NCBI GenBank assembly: GCA_963669155.1
Contig: OZ022597.1
Coordinates: forward strand, 9,003,250-9,067,249
Origin: Arbacia lixula
Lineage: Eukaryota > Echinodermata > Echinoidea > Arbacioida > Arbaciidae
Reading direction: 5' to 3'
Length of the DNA: 64,000 nucleotides
Shown here: positions 52,201 to 59,315 of the stretch, piece by piece
Position numbering within the stretch: position 1 is the first letter of the stretch
Layout of the letters: every line of letters begins with the position of its first letter
Notes under the pieces: generated by a model
Told to the model about the DNA's origin: nothing
The model's input: the letters and a program-made list of their open reading frames with translations, nothing else
Database searches by the model: none
Translations under genes and position numbers: made by a program

Positions 52201-52688
52201 CTTGTTGAATTCACACACTCTATCAGTCATTTCAACTATACATCATCCATCTACTAAAAACATTTGATAACAAGATTATGAAGTCAAATTCGTATTACAT
52301 ACCAATGCTCGCAGTCCCCTCAAGAATAATGATACAATTTTTTTCACCATGACACTGAAATCTTCTTATTTTGTTCTCTTTTTTGTCATTTCGCTATGCT
52401 CTCCATGTGCTTTTTCGTTTTATCATGCTATTTGTTCTGTATCAACCAGCGCACATGTGGTTTCAAAATACCTAGTGAATATATGGTCTTATATTCATTC
52501 CGAAGAAAAAGGCTAATAAAACACATTTCGCGATTTATGCAATAACATTTCGATAGTGCGTAATCTTCAATTCATCGTGGTTCATCAATGAAATACACTT
52601 TAAGAGCAATCATCATAAAACACAGCCAAAGCGAATGAAAATAGGCACTTACCAGCAATGAAATCATAATGATTAGTGTTGGATACAT
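19070..52688 (-). CDS. Receptor-type protein tyrosine phosphatase with Thr-rich repeat stalk (37 coding exons)
   Basis: Predicted type I membrane enzyme that removes phosphate from phosphotyrosine at the cytoplasmic face. Exons in transcript order: 52653-52688, 51715-51757, 25 stalk exons between 50124 and 30648, then 25343-25381, 24518-24629, 23637-23732, 23260-23341, 22983-23064, 22475-22686, 21533-21667, 20402-20556, 19832-19967 and 19070-19201. All junctions are GT/AG, all phases agree, and the sum is 2820 nt (939 codons plus stop). Domains by residue: signal peptide about 1-16, Thr/Ser-rich stalk about 27-546, transmembrane helix about 566-589, one PTP domain about 620-925. The WPD loop Asp (816) and catalytic Cys (850) are 34 residues apart, the same spacing as Asp181 and Cys215 of PTP1B. 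There is no second PTP domain and no FN3, Ig or carbonic-anhydrase domain, so the ectodomain matches no vertebrate subfamily. The single catalytic domain resembles R3-type RPTPs, but I cannot assign a subfamily. The exon chain was built by eye from splice motifs and homology. Confidence 0.88.
19832..19967 (-). CDS. RPTP exon: P-loop and Q-loop
   Basis: A 136-nt exon completing the signature [10 protein letters not shown], followed by [29 protein letters not shown]. The P-loop Arg and the Q-loop Gln (MVQTE) are both present, so the enzyme is predicted to be catalytically competent. Confidence 0.93.
20402..20556 (-). CDS. RPTP exon: WPD loop and start of active site
   Basis: A 155-nt exon encoding the mobile acid loop [12 protein letters not shown] and ending with PVIVHC plus two bases of the next Ser codon. 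Asp of WPD is the general acid and Cys of VHC the nucleophile in this family. The intron splits the Ser codon directly after the catalytic Cys. Confidence 0.93.
21135..21165 (+). other. tRNA-like B box, possible SINE remnant
   Basis: GGCCGTGGGTTCGAGTCCCC fits the RNA polymerase III B-box consensus GGTTCGANTCC inside a short GTGGG/CCCAC stem. No clear A box or cloverleaf was found upstream, so this is not a tRNA gene; a decayed tRNA-derived SINE is the best guess. Confidence 0.3.
21533..21667 (-). CDS. RPTP exon: K-C-x-x-Y-W-P motif
   Basis: A 135-nt phase 0-0 exon encoding [14 protein letters not shown], then the strand [20 protein letters not shown] and VIREFHISK. The order K-C-x-x-Y-W-P followed by I-R-E-F is diagnostic of PTP domains. 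The donor GTTTCA is weaker than the other donors in the gene. Confidence 0.85.
22475..22686 (-). CDS. RPTP exon: DHSRV, GYINAS, QAPL and MVWE motifs
   Basis: The largest PTP exon (212 nt). Motifs in order: [38 protein letters not shown] and [14 protein letters not shown]. These form the conserved core beta-sheet and substrate-recognition loop. The usual N-D-Y-I-N-A-S appears as T-G-Y-I-N-A-S, so the loop Tyr is retained while the preceding Asn-Asp is replaced. Confidence 0.92.
22792..22830 (+). repeat. Poly-T then poly-G tract
   Basis: About 18 T followed by about 16 G in an RPTP intron. No coding function. Confidence 0.88.
22983..23064 (-). CDS. RPTP exon: KNRF-NILP motif
   Basis: An 82-nt exon encoding [12 protein letters not shown], the substrate-loop entry motif conserved in classical PTPs (K-N-R-Y/F-x-N-I-L-P). 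It begins [15 protein letters not shown]. The phase 1 end continues into FDHSRV in the next exon. Confidence 0.88.
23260..23341 (-). CDS. RPTP exon: N-terminal PTP region
   Basis: An 82-nt exon encoding [20 protein letters not shown] then KFSEEYE. It matches the conserved start of RPTP catalytic domains (P-I-x-x-x-x-F, then F-S-E-E-Y-E). Borders are TTCCAG and GTAATT. Confidence 0.88.
23637..23732 (-). CDS. RPTP juxtamembrane exon
   Basis: A 96-nt exon with TTTTGCAG acceptor and GTAAGT donor. It encodes a charged segment including [16 protein letters not shown] and SIMRKKYFS, linking the membrane helix to the phosphatase domain. Phases agree on both sides. Confidence 0.78.
24518..24629 (-). 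CDS. RPTP transmembrane exon
   Basis: A 112-nt exon (acceptor TTTCATAG, donor GTAAGT) encodes about 24 consecutive apolar residues ([18 protein letters not shown] and onward) followed by the stop-transfer cluster RRNRK. This fixes the type I topology: stalk outside, phosphatase inside. Confidence 0.88.
25343..25381 (-). CDS. RPTP membrane-proximal linker exon
   Basis: A 39-nt phase 1-1 exon between TTGACAG and GTAACT encodes [12 protein letters not shown]. It begins like a stalk repeat (Thr-Thr) but is acidic and Pro-rich, joining the stalk to the transmembrane exon. Confidence 0.72.
25866..26932 (-). pseudogene. Older decayed L2/CR1-like LINE fragment, 3-prime part
   Basis: Degenerate reverse-transcriptase C-terminal half in broken frames: a [16 protein letters not shown]-like catalytic box (about 26670), then [40 protein letters not shown] and [20 protein letters not shown]. 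After a frameshift near 26040 comes [20 protein letters not shown]. Its 5-prime continuation lies on the far side of the 3.4-kb insertion (30390-30437). Confidence 0.8.
27111..29051 (-). pseudogene. Retrotransposon ORF, 3-prime part: reverse transcriptase
   Basis: In the same frame as the upstream half, open for over 600 codons. RT blocks in order: [100 protein letters not shown] and [15 protein letters not shown], then the conserved C-terminal [10 protein letters not shown]. The distal end reads through the poly-C run and is probably not the true terminus. Confidence 0.88.
29052..30326 (-). pseudogene. Retrotransposon ORF, 5-prime part: PHD finger and endonuclease
   Basis: 424 codons from ATG to the premature TGA. 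It begins with a zinc-binding module ([20 protein letters not shown], then [14 protein letters not shown] and DWICALC) and continues into an exonuclease-endonuclease-phosphatase fold with N-V-C-S-L-R, S-E-T-W-L, M-G-D-F-N and S-D-H-L. The stop lies where Gln-Tyr-Gln-Asn should be followed by Arg, so it fits a CGA to TGA change, the usual CpG decay. Confidence 0.85.
30390..30437 (-). pseudogene. Displaced upstream piece of the older LINE
   Basis: About 48 bp reads as VLVMLDY (one frame) and SSAFDTID (adjacent frame). This is the RT segment that directly precedes HDTMLNRF at the other side of the insertion (about 26930). It therefore belongs to the element at 25866-26932, split by the younger retrotransposon. 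It ends at a C-run (30438-30458). Confidence 0.7.
30648..30695 (-). CDS. RPTP stalk extra 16-residue exon
   Basis: A ninth copy of the first exon type, without the other two cassette members. It encodes [15 protein letters not shown] plus split Gly codons, 48 nt, phase 1-1. Its Glu and Trp are unlike the other copies. It is followed by a large intron containing the nested retrotransposons and then the membrane-proximal exon at 25343. Confidence 0.78.
31283..32415 (-). CDS. RPTP stalk cassette 8 (exons 32368-32415, 31733-31780, 31283-31375)
   Basis: Most membrane-proximal full cassette: [30 protein letters not shown] and a 31-residue exon containing [18 protein letters not shown]. All exons are phase 1-1 with intact GT/AG borders. 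The cassette spans about 1.1 kb, in introns with the same sequence framework as the other units. Confidence 0.82.
33023..34135 (-). CDS. RPTP stalk cassette 7 (exons 34088-34135, 33483-33530, 33023-33115)
   Basis: Three phase 1-1 exons of 48, 48 and 93 nt. The first ends STSNK where the others have STSKQ, a change shared with cassette 5, which supports block duplication. The third carries [19 protein letters not shown], unusually rich in Thr. Splice sites are intact. Confidence 0.82.
34745..36302 (-). CDS. RPTP stalk cassette 6 (exons 36255-36302, 35227-35274, 34745-34837)
   Basis: Three phase 1-1 exons of 48, 48 and 93 nt encoding [30 protein letters not shown], and a 31-residue segment with [18 protein letters not shown]. 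The intron between the first two exons holds a truncated TTAA-flanked palindrome (about 35325-35610) joined to an LTR-like remnant (35615-36110) also found in cassette 4. Confidence 0.82.
35325..35610. mobile_element. Palindromic MITE, copy 2 (left arm truncated)
   Basis: Same family as 9850-10214. It lacks about the outer 80-110 bp of the left arm; the right end is intact (GCCCT followed by TTAA at 35611). It abuts an LTR-like remnant and lies in an RPTP intron. Confidence 0.78.
35615..36110 (+). mobile_element. LTR-like remnant with primer-binding-site-like sequence, copy 1
   Basis: Shares most of its length with 42938-43353 and 44364-44870. It contains AATAAAGTCAGTCAGTC followed by TGGTAACCGTGACCCC, resembling a polyadenylation site and LTR end followed by a tRNA primer-binding site. 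It sits in the intron of RPTP cassette 6. Confidence 0.4.
36562..37409. mobile_element. Solo-LTR-like insertion
   Basis: 848-bp block absent from the equivalent intron positions of other RPTP cassettes. It begins TGTAAC and ends GTTACA (TG...CA with 6-bp inverted ends). It interrupts the host string ATATATCTTTAAG and carries no open reading frame. A target duplication is not clear. Confidence 0.45.
38605..38638 (+). repeat. GT microsatellite
   Basis: About 17 TG dinucleotides with one interruption, inside the 2-kb TIR element. Confidence 0.9.
39285..39318. repeat. Perfect 16-bp hairpin in the TIR element
   Basis: CCCAGGAGTTTTGGGC is followed by its perfect complement GCCCAAAACTCCTGGG with a one-base loop. 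Located near the right end of the 37.5-39.5 kb element. Confidence 0.8.
39688..40807 (-). CDS. RPTP stalk cassette 5 (exons 40760-40807, 40158-40205, 39688-39780)
   Basis: Three phase 1-1 exons of 48, 48 and 93 nt. Exons and introns are very close to cassette 7 at a constant offset of about 6.67 kb, so cassettes 4-5 and 6-7 form a higher-order block duplication. A 2-kb terminal-inverted-repeat element lies just downstream (37.5-39.5 kb) in the intron toward cassette 6. Confidence 0.82.
41417..44994 (-). CDS. RPTP stalk cassette 4 (exons 44947-44994, 41889-41936, 41417-41509)
   Basis: Three phase 1-1 exons of 48, 48 and 93 nt. The first encodes [15 protein letters not shown] and the second [15 protein letters not shown]. 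The intron between them is stretched to about 3 kb by an LTR-like insertion and by a near-identical 1.43-kb direct duplication (41.93-44.78 kb). That duplication copied only the last few bases of the second exon, at about 43354-43359, and this fragment lacks a donor and so cannot act as an exon. Confidence 0.8.
41932..44781. repeat. 1.43-kb direct tandem duplication
   Basis: Two nearly identical units, about 41932-43355 and 43358-44781, offset by 1426 bp. Identical small reading frames recur at this offset (42127 and 43553, 42542 and 43968, 42999 and 44425). The junction at about 43354 joins the end of the LTR-like remnant to the last bases of an RPTP stalk exon. Confidence 0.9.
42400..43355 (+). 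mobile_element. LTR-like remnant, copy 2 (in duplicated unit 1)
   Basis: Begins TGTTAGAAATAGG directly after host sequence ACTGGTGT and runs to the duplication junction at about 43355. No protein-coding frame. It belongs to the first half of the 1.43-kb tandem duplication. Confidence 0.4.
43826..44870 (+). mobile_element. LTR-like remnant, copy 3 (in duplicated unit 2)
   Basis: Nearly identical to copy 2 but extends further, through TGGTAACCGTGACCCC to about 44855, before host intron sequence resumes (CATCCTGTAACAAGC). Confidence 0.4.
45601..46704 (-). CDS. RPTP stalk cassette 3 (exons 46657-46704, 46040-46087, 45601-45693)
   Basis: Three phase 1-1 exons of 48, 48 and 93 nt encoding [30 protein letters not shown], and a 31-residue segment containing [20 protein letters not shown]. 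Introns resemble those of the neighbouring cassettes and carry no large insertion. Thr and Ser are very frequent, consistent with an O-glycosylated mucin-like rod. Confidence 0.82.
47308..48296 (-). CDS. RPTP stalk cassette 2 (exons 48249-48296, 47603-47650, 47308-47400)
   Basis: Three phase 1-1 exons of 48, 48 and 93 nt. The first has ITIRQS in place of STVGQS, and the last has an unusual VHKMTPDY ending instead of IETTADY. It is therefore a diverged but fully open cassette with intact GT/AG borders. The genomic unit is about 1.0 kb between its outer exons. Confidence 0.78.
48880..50124 (-). CDS. RPTP stalk cassette 1 (exons 50080-50124, 49631-49678, 48880-48975)
   Basis: Most membrane-distal cassette. 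The first exon is 45 nt, one codon shorter than its 48-nt relatives, and encodes [14 protein letters not shown]. The second encodes [15 protein letters not shown]. The third is 96 nt, one codon longer than the usual 93, because the usual acceptor AG is lost and the next upstream AG (just before 48975) is used; the frame is preserved. All three are phase 1-1. A 365-bp palindromic element sits in the intron at 49086-49450. This is the most diverged cassette, together with cassette 2. Confidence 0.78.
49086..49450. mobile_element. 365-bp palindromic MITE, copy 3
   Basis: Full length, with perfect TTAA on both sides (49082-49085 and 49451-49454). It is located in the intron between stalk exons of RPTP cassette 1. 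The internal arms differ slightly, with an extra GTGATT block near the centre on one side. Confidence 0.87.
50575..50770. mobile_element. MITE-like segment with ACATTGCAATGACTACCT inverted ends
   Basis: About 195 bp bounded by ACATTGCAATGACTACCT on the left and AGGTAGTCATTGCAATGT on the right. Its interior appears in reverse orientation at 58110-58236, while the flank to the right (50771-50870) matches 58237-58335 in the same orientation. Confidence 0.65.
51715..51757 (-). CDS. RPTP coding exon 2: end of signal peptide and start of mature protein
   Basis: A 43-nt exon between a TTTCAG acceptor and a GTTAGT donor encodes [14 protein letters not shown] plus one base. Joined to exon 1 it completes a classic signal peptide (hydrophobic core ending in IFSA, likely cleavage after Ala). 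It converts phase 0 to phase 1, exactly the phase needed by all stalk exons. The phase fit and signal-peptide logic support it; transcript evidence would be needed to prove it. Confidence 0.68.
52653..52688 (-). CDS. RPTP coding exon 1: start codon and first half of signal peptide
   Basis: The ATG at 52688-52686 opens the peptide [12 protein letters not shown], followed by a GTAAGT donor at 52652. This is a hydrophobic signal-peptide core that continues into exon 2. A CTACAG acceptor precedes 52750, so the exon may carry about 60 nt of 5-prime UTR and an untranslated first exon may lie further upstream. The frame stays open above this ATG, but those residues are charged and unlike a signal peptide, so the internal ATG was chosen. 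Confidence 0.7.
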
Positions 52689-52759
52689 GATGTAGGTTCT
52701 CAGGATTGCTTTATGTCTTTCGTCTTTACACTCTTTTATAAAACGTGTGGCTGTAGTGA

Positions 52760-55715
52760 GGTCGAAACAATAAAGGCGATTATTAAACAAAGGCTTCTAC
52801 GGGAATCTGGTGTTGGAGTTGCTTGTTTTGAATTCCGTGTAATTCGTTGTGATTCCATGAAAACTGTGGAATAATTACAAAGAGTATAAAGAATCATAAG
52901 TACAGGCACATCAAAGCAATTTTCATAATCAGAGCAAAGCATGTCAAGAACTTCTTGTGAGCTAGATAAACTGCTGCTAGATTTCTGTGTATTACTTTTT
53001 TAAATATGCACCAATGGCAAATAAGCACAGTTTATCAGAAAAAAAATCTGGATGTACTTTATAATCTTGATCTCAACTTGAAATAACAATAGATTCCATT
53101 GTATTGTATAAGATCATTCCGACTGCATTATGAATTAACAATAAAGTTAGATGTTGAGAGAAGAACAAAAAAGAAGATAACGTAATTTCTATGGATTTCA
53201 ACACTATCATCTCATTTGATGAAAACATGCAAAAAAAAAAAAAAACTTGCTCAAATTTTAAATTCATTATTAAAGATGAACTTCCGCTTCAACTCCCCAA
53301 AACCTTCCAATGTCTTCATAGCATGCAATGACTTTGACATGTCATTGACAATGTACATTACTCAATCACACCATCTGAGTTTGAATGCTCAAACTGAACA
53401 ACAAATTTCTACTTGATGCTTTAACAATTCATGGCTTTCATAAAACAAAATAACAGACTAGCCTGTTTGCCTGCTTTTTACATACCATTCAGGATCCACA
53501 TTGACAGCATTCTGATCCTCATTACAACCCAAATCCAATCATGTTGGTTGCTACTTCTGTGTGTGTGTGTGTGTCTGTGTGTGTGCACACATGTAGCCAC
53601 TTACCTAGGAAGAACTAAATTGCACAACCTTTGAAGGTGTGTCATCCTGTACAATGGAACCAAATGACTTGAGCGCAAACAATTTCAGGTGTACTTTCAC
53701 ATTATAACGTTTTCCCTTCGATCGAGTGCAGGTTATAAGGGAGGGAAAGGCTGTCCATTATCCCAGTTCACGTCAGCCAGCCTGCCATTGGACAAATACT
53801 GAGCTATCTTGCTCAACAATCATCTAATACACAAGGTATTTTGTTTGAATAATGTTTCCTATAATTGTTTTCTTGTTTAACTGATAATAGTACTCTTGAC
53901 ACAATATTTCTTCGGCGCCTTTATTCAAGGAACACATAAATCGATGATAATGGGGCTATCAATATATCAATAATACGAACCTGCCACTTGAGCAAAGTTC
54001 ATGAGCGAGATACACAGGTCGCTATTGTTTGTATGGTTTATTTTCAACATATGTACACGCTCACTTACACAAACGAACCAATGTCTAATACATATCGAGG
54101 TGTGGGGCCAATCACGTGGATTATACATTTAAACGAAAATATCTGTAATTCTGCTATGACAGTGTATTGATTCGAATTCCATTTAGTCATGTCTTTGACC
54201 CAAGTAAATACAAATTTAATTTTGATATGCTTTGCTTAATGTGCTCTGGACTAAAAATCATTCTTGCAATCGCCTCTCCTGAAGTCTCACAGCTTCGTAT
54301 GTTTAAAGACATATTACACTACTGTAATAGCAACGAAACACACACTTCCACCTACATACACACAAACGTACAGACGCACTTGATCATACATTTCCAGCTA
54401 TTACTAAGTTCGTAGTGAGATTTACAAAATGCATTTGTGGCAAAGTGGTATTCAAGAACTGCAAGATAACGAATATTGGTTGAATGACCCAAAATACTTC
54501 GTTTGCATAATGTTGATTTATCCTTACATTGATAAGACACACTTGTTCTGTATTTTTTTTGTTAATCAAAAACACATGTATAGCTTTATTACCTTAGCTT
54601 AATATATCAAAGACTAAGCCGATAATTTCAGGAAAGATATTCAGTAAAGTATTCGTGAAATACATTTGCATTCATATTAAAGTAGAGTCATTTTTGTGGT
54701 CCGTGTTCTTTTTTCTGTGTGGTGCTATCTATCCATGTGCTAGGATGTGATTGGTGTGTTCGGCAATGTATGACTAGTCGTGTCTACGTGCTGGGCTAAG
54801 CGTGTTTGTAGGCCTACTAAGTGTTGACAAACCTTTGACACTTTTAATGAACAATTCTTTAGATGTCCCAAGGTGAAAATGTCACCAATTTTTAGAGGAA
54901 GAATACTTTACAAAATGTCTTGAAACTTTTAAACAAAATGACATCTTTTGTGTAAATTACATTTTAGATTTCAGCTGTACATTAATATATTGTCAAAAGT
55001 TGCAAAGTGTTGCGTTTTAGGATGTGTAAGCCTTGGCAGATAACGCTGGCGCATTGGTCTGATAGTCAGTGTTTTAAACAGTGAATGCCTAAATGAACAC
55101 GAATAGACCAATTTTTATATATTTTTGTGAAAAAGAATATCCGTTATCTCTAAAAGAGATGTCGATATGGCATCATTCAAAGAAATTTGAGAGCCCTCAT
55201 TGTGAGATTAAAGGTCAATAAGGGTCGCTTCATTAAAAATATAGACAAGGTTGTTTGCAAACCTAATTTCGCAATCAATAAGAGGTGCTGAGCTTTTCAA
55301 ATTTTCAAAATGATTCCTAGATGACCTTTGAGCTCATCAACATCCAAGTCTCATTTGTACAAAGTATGAACACAATTGGTGCAGAAAAAAAGAAATGAGA
55401 GCAAGTTAAACGAGAACATTAACATTTGCATTTGTAACAGACTAATAGACTAACAAACAGACCAACAAACTAACAGGAAAAGTAATTATTAAGTCTCATC
55501 CGAACTTTAATTCAATTGAGTTCAATTCTTTATTCGTTTAACAAACAAAAATAAACAACTTTCATAAACAATGAATATAAGGCATCACCAGAGAGCCAAT
55601 GGCTTTTGAGGTATGATAACCTTTAGAATGTGGTTCAAAACACATAAGTGTAAAAGTCCATTATTTAAATGACATACAGTTAGATGAAGCAAAGGACACA
55701 AATTACTTTAAAAGA
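52760..55715. other. Region upstream of the RPTP coding start
   Basis: Expected to contain the RPTP promoter and untranslated first exon, but no TATA box, CpG island or convincing donor/acceptor pair could be identified. An ORF at 52736-52942 (minus) has no supporting features. Confidence 0.4.
53557..53586 (+). repeat. GT microsatellite
   Basis: TG repeats with one C interruption, upstream of the RPTP start codon. Confidence 0.9.
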
Positions 55716-55774
55716 ATACAATTACAAATTACGTACTTTAAAATGCATCAAATCTTTATTTGATGTATTTTTAA

Positions 55775-56138
55775 AGGGCATATAGTGTACTGGGAAGACA
55801 AAAAACTTCAAAAGGGTGATCATGAGTAATCTTCTTACCAATGGTCTTAAATTCATGTAATGTCCATTTTAGAAACTTGCTGAAAGTTATTTGCCCTCAA
55901 ATGATCCACATTTTGAGAAATGAGTGATTAGATTACAAATCATTAAGTGTTCGGGCCGAACATTTGGAGGATTTGTGATTTAATCACTAATTGTGGAAAA
56001 TGTGGATCGATTGAGGGCAAATAAATTTCAGCAAGTTTCTAAAATGGACATTACATGAATTTAAGACCATTCCTAAGAAGATTACTCATGATCACCCTTT
56101 TGAAGTTTTTTTTGTCTTCCCAGTACAGTGTATGCCCT
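55775..56138. mobile_element. Palindromic MITE, copy 4, inserted in another hairpin
   Basis: A 364-bp palindrome with TTAA on both sides (55771-55774 and 56139-56142), more diverged from the other copies (ATAGTGTACTGGGAAGAC at its end). It interrupts an older hairpin whose arms flank it at 55718-55770 and 56139-56162. Confidence 0.83.
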
Positions 56139-57035
56139 TTAAAGTACGTAATTTGTAATTGTAATTAATACAAACACACACAAAACAAAACAAATAAAAA
56201 CAAAAACAAACGAATAAATAACAGCTGAGACAATAATCATCAGAGTAAACAGTATGTGATATCAAAATGTCAAAATACCTCCGTATATGTATACCCCTCC
56301 CCACGCCCCGAGGGTAACTCGAATTACAACAAAATTTGTGACTACGCACCACCAAGCAAGGTCGAAAAACCTCCGCGTGCTCAATCATGCCATTCATATG
56401 AGTGAGTTAATAACTTGGTTGTGGAGGAACATTACCTTGTGACCTGCCAAAGTTATATGCACGATCAAGCTACTTGCTCTTGGGTGCGTCGCAGTATCAC
56501 AGCTTTCCACATTCTTGACTTTTCACCATAACGAGCGCGAGGCTCTAAAAATAATTACCATTAACTATGTGTGTTAAGAACAAAACCAAGAAACTCGCTC
56601 TTCATAATGAAACACAAAATGTGGCATAGAGCACGAAACGCAGGAGAGAAAATAAAGCACCGAAGTGGTGTCGCCACATGAGCATGCTGTTAAGACAATC
56701 GGCTCAATCTCACACTAGTGAGAGGTCTAGCGGTGCGATATTGTCTATCGGGCTAGTGTCGGGCAATCCCTATGACAGTCCCCGCTGTGATAATCGTATA
56801 GTTTAGAACCAGTTGTCCCGACAACTATGCTCAAACGACGTCACACCTCAGACTTATTTCTCTCTATTAACCTCATGAAATATTTTTGTTTTGAAGAGCG
56901 AATAATGTCATTTAATTTGTTTCTATAAAATTTGCATACTCAATTTCTTGACGGATCATGGGTATGTATCCCATATATTTGTTTTTTGTAGATGGATTTC
57001 AAAATAACTCCAGTAATCCAAGGTTTCCTAATTAT

Positions 57036-57263
57036 TTATTTTTTTCGTGTTGTCTTCCCGTCTTTATATTCACAATCATCATGAAGTTTTTTGAGCCTGC
57101 TCATTAAAAAGGCATGTGATTTGGATACATCATCAGAATTTGTAACGCTTGACCAGTTCACACAACATAGTTTACAATTCCATTCCCTGTGGTCCACGTT
57201 ACAACGGAACAATTCGTTGTCATTTTGCACTTGAACATTATGTAATTTTGCAGAATTTATCAT
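57036..57263 (-). pseudogene. Decayed LINE fragment, endonuclease-RT linker
   Basis: The open stretch has DVSKSHAFLMSRLKKLHDDC. Just downstream, in a shifted frame (to about 56940), PWITGVILKSIYKKQ matches the linker of Jockey/L2-type elements (P-W-I-T, then K-x-L-Y). Frames are broken and no full domain remains. Confidence 0.5.
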
Positions 57264-57849
57264 TAAACATTTGATAATTTACAATATAAATTTGTGAATA
57301 TTTCAGATTGCTATTTGCAGGTGTGAGAGTCCTTTGATATTTGTTAAACACTTAATTTAATCCATTAAAAAAATACTATAACCTTTAATACCTTCATGAA
57401 TTTCTCATTGCTTTCGCGTTGCATAAGACGCGCAAAACGAAAAGTATTGTGACGTCATGTTGGACAGCTTGCCGGTCGCTGCTATTTACAAACAAAAATC
57501 AATTCGATTATATTCAAATTGAAAAAAAGTTATGTTCATATGAGATTTTGGAGCTCTGGCTGAATAACAGTCATTTTCTTAGTGTACAGTTCAAACACAT
57601 GAGTGGTACAAATTATGCAAATTACGTATTAAACATGCAATAACAGTTTAATTTCAGTATATAAGTAATAAATAGATGAAATAAAAAAAATAAATAAAGA
57701 ATTCCATATTGCACTAAAGTGTGTGGGTTTTTTTTTACAGTAGGTCGCACGTATGACTTAACAGGCAACATCCCATAGAGTTAAATAATAAAAAATAACT
57801 GGTCTAATCGACCGATGGTATGCCCTATATAATGAATGTCTCTAAGGTT

Positions 57850-58110
57850 AGAAATAAAACAATACAAACACGTTCCTATTTGGCAAGTAGTAAAATAACG
57901 AAAGAACCATATGGGTCTAGTGATTGATTATATCAAGTTTTTACACACCACTGAGGCATTTTTACACCTGTTATTACACGCCCATCCTATAGAATAATAG
58001 TTTGTCTATCAGAGAAGAAGTTAACTAGGTGAAAAGAATGCTACGGTCAACCGAGTCGAACATATTTTTCATATCAATCAAAACAGTTCCGGTGTATACA
58101 AGTGCTTATC
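57850..58110 (-). pseudogene. Decayed reverse-transcriptase fragment
   Basis: One frame gives VLIDMKNMFDSVDRSIL, matching the RT block F-x-D-x-x-K-A-F-D-x-V-D-H-x-x-L. It is followed by a degraded S-D-R-Q segment. Orientation is minus, but it lies 5-prime of the linker fragment at 57036-57263, so these are two different insertions. Confidence 0.45.
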
Positions 58111-58335
58111 ACAGCATCACGTGTTTATACAATGCAAATTATTTTTTCCTTGGCATAGCTAGCACATTTCTGACATAAGGAAACGATTATTCCCACATGA
58201 CAGGTTGTTAGCAGGTGGAGGTAGTCATTGCAATGTTTAGTTTGTGCATAAATTTGTCTATTATCCTGCTAATTTCTACCATTGATGATGCCACAAGGGG
58301 AATCCTGAGTTGGAGGATATTCTGGAGGCGGGGCT
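58110..58335. repeat. Second copy of the 50.6-kb repeat, inverted interior
   Basis: Contains CTTGGCATAGCTAGCACATT and GGAGGTAGTCATTGCAATGT, then GAGTTGGAGGATATTCTGGA. Only one of the two inverted ends is present. It lies just upstream on the plus strand of nothing recognisable. Confidence 0.6.
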
Positions 58336-59315
58336 TATCAGTGCTGAGAAAGAAATAGGCCTAAAGAAAAATTATTTTAAGATGTAGGACACAGAATTTC
58401 ATTGAACAGTTAGTGATTTTGTTATATACATATCATTTTAGTTGCATCAAATTAAGCCAACATATATTTTGATGTCAGGGGACCTTTAAAGGTGATATTC
58501 ATAAATCAAAAGGAAATAAAATCAAATAAATATAGTTTATTTTATAATTCAATGAGTTATTAAAGCAATTTATGCAGGTAACATGCTATGAAAGTGTTCA
58601 GTTTTGTGTTTAATGAAAGTCAAATTTTACTAAATTGACTCTTTTCCTGACCTACGAAATCGCCTCAGGGAAAGTGGCGTTGTGTGTACGTCGCAGCCTG
58701 GATACGCTTCACAATGACCATTGTGTATCACACCTGTTAATCCACTGGCAACTGCCATCACAGTTTCATTAACAATTCATGATGCTTCTGGCGGAAAAGA
58801 AGCTGCAGATTGGCATGTTTGATGAACAATAACGCCTCCTTTTTCTTACGTCAGACCGAAAGGCCGTTTCGGATAACAGTAGGGCAAATTTGTCCCCGAG
58901 AATACGGTGATTGTTTTCACTCTCATTTCGCTTTTTGGAAAGTGATATATTGTTTGAATGTCATCCGAGCTTATTGTATGGCTTATAAGCTTTCTGTAGA
59001 TGAATATCTTCATATTTTGGATTTTCTATGAATATCACCTTTAAGGAAATGGGCAATGGTTGAGTGATTTGTTCTTATTCAAATCGTGATTTTACGCAAA
59101 AGCACTTGCAAAATATGGTAAAACGTAGAATGAAACACATTAATGTAAGCTAGTGTATATTTGCATATAGTCAGGGTAGCTTTTAATGTGGCCTATGGTT
59201 TGACCGAGTTTAGCAATGTTTGCAAAGGAACATAATCACATTTAGGAGCGATGGCTCCCTCCCTTAATAAAGAGTTAGAAATGATACCAGCTGATAACGA
59301 ACATAAACCCGCTAA
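58336..59315. other. Intergenic stretch downstream of the FUT8-like gene
   Basis: AT-rich; no gene or repeat recognised. The 3-prime UTR of the FUT8-like gene would extend leftward from 59730 toward this area. Confidence 0.45.

Noticed and set aside
52572-52790. 73-codon minus-strand frame around the RPTP start
   Set aside because: Residues before the ATG at 52688 are charged and unlike a signal peptide, and those after 52653 lie beyond a strong donor.
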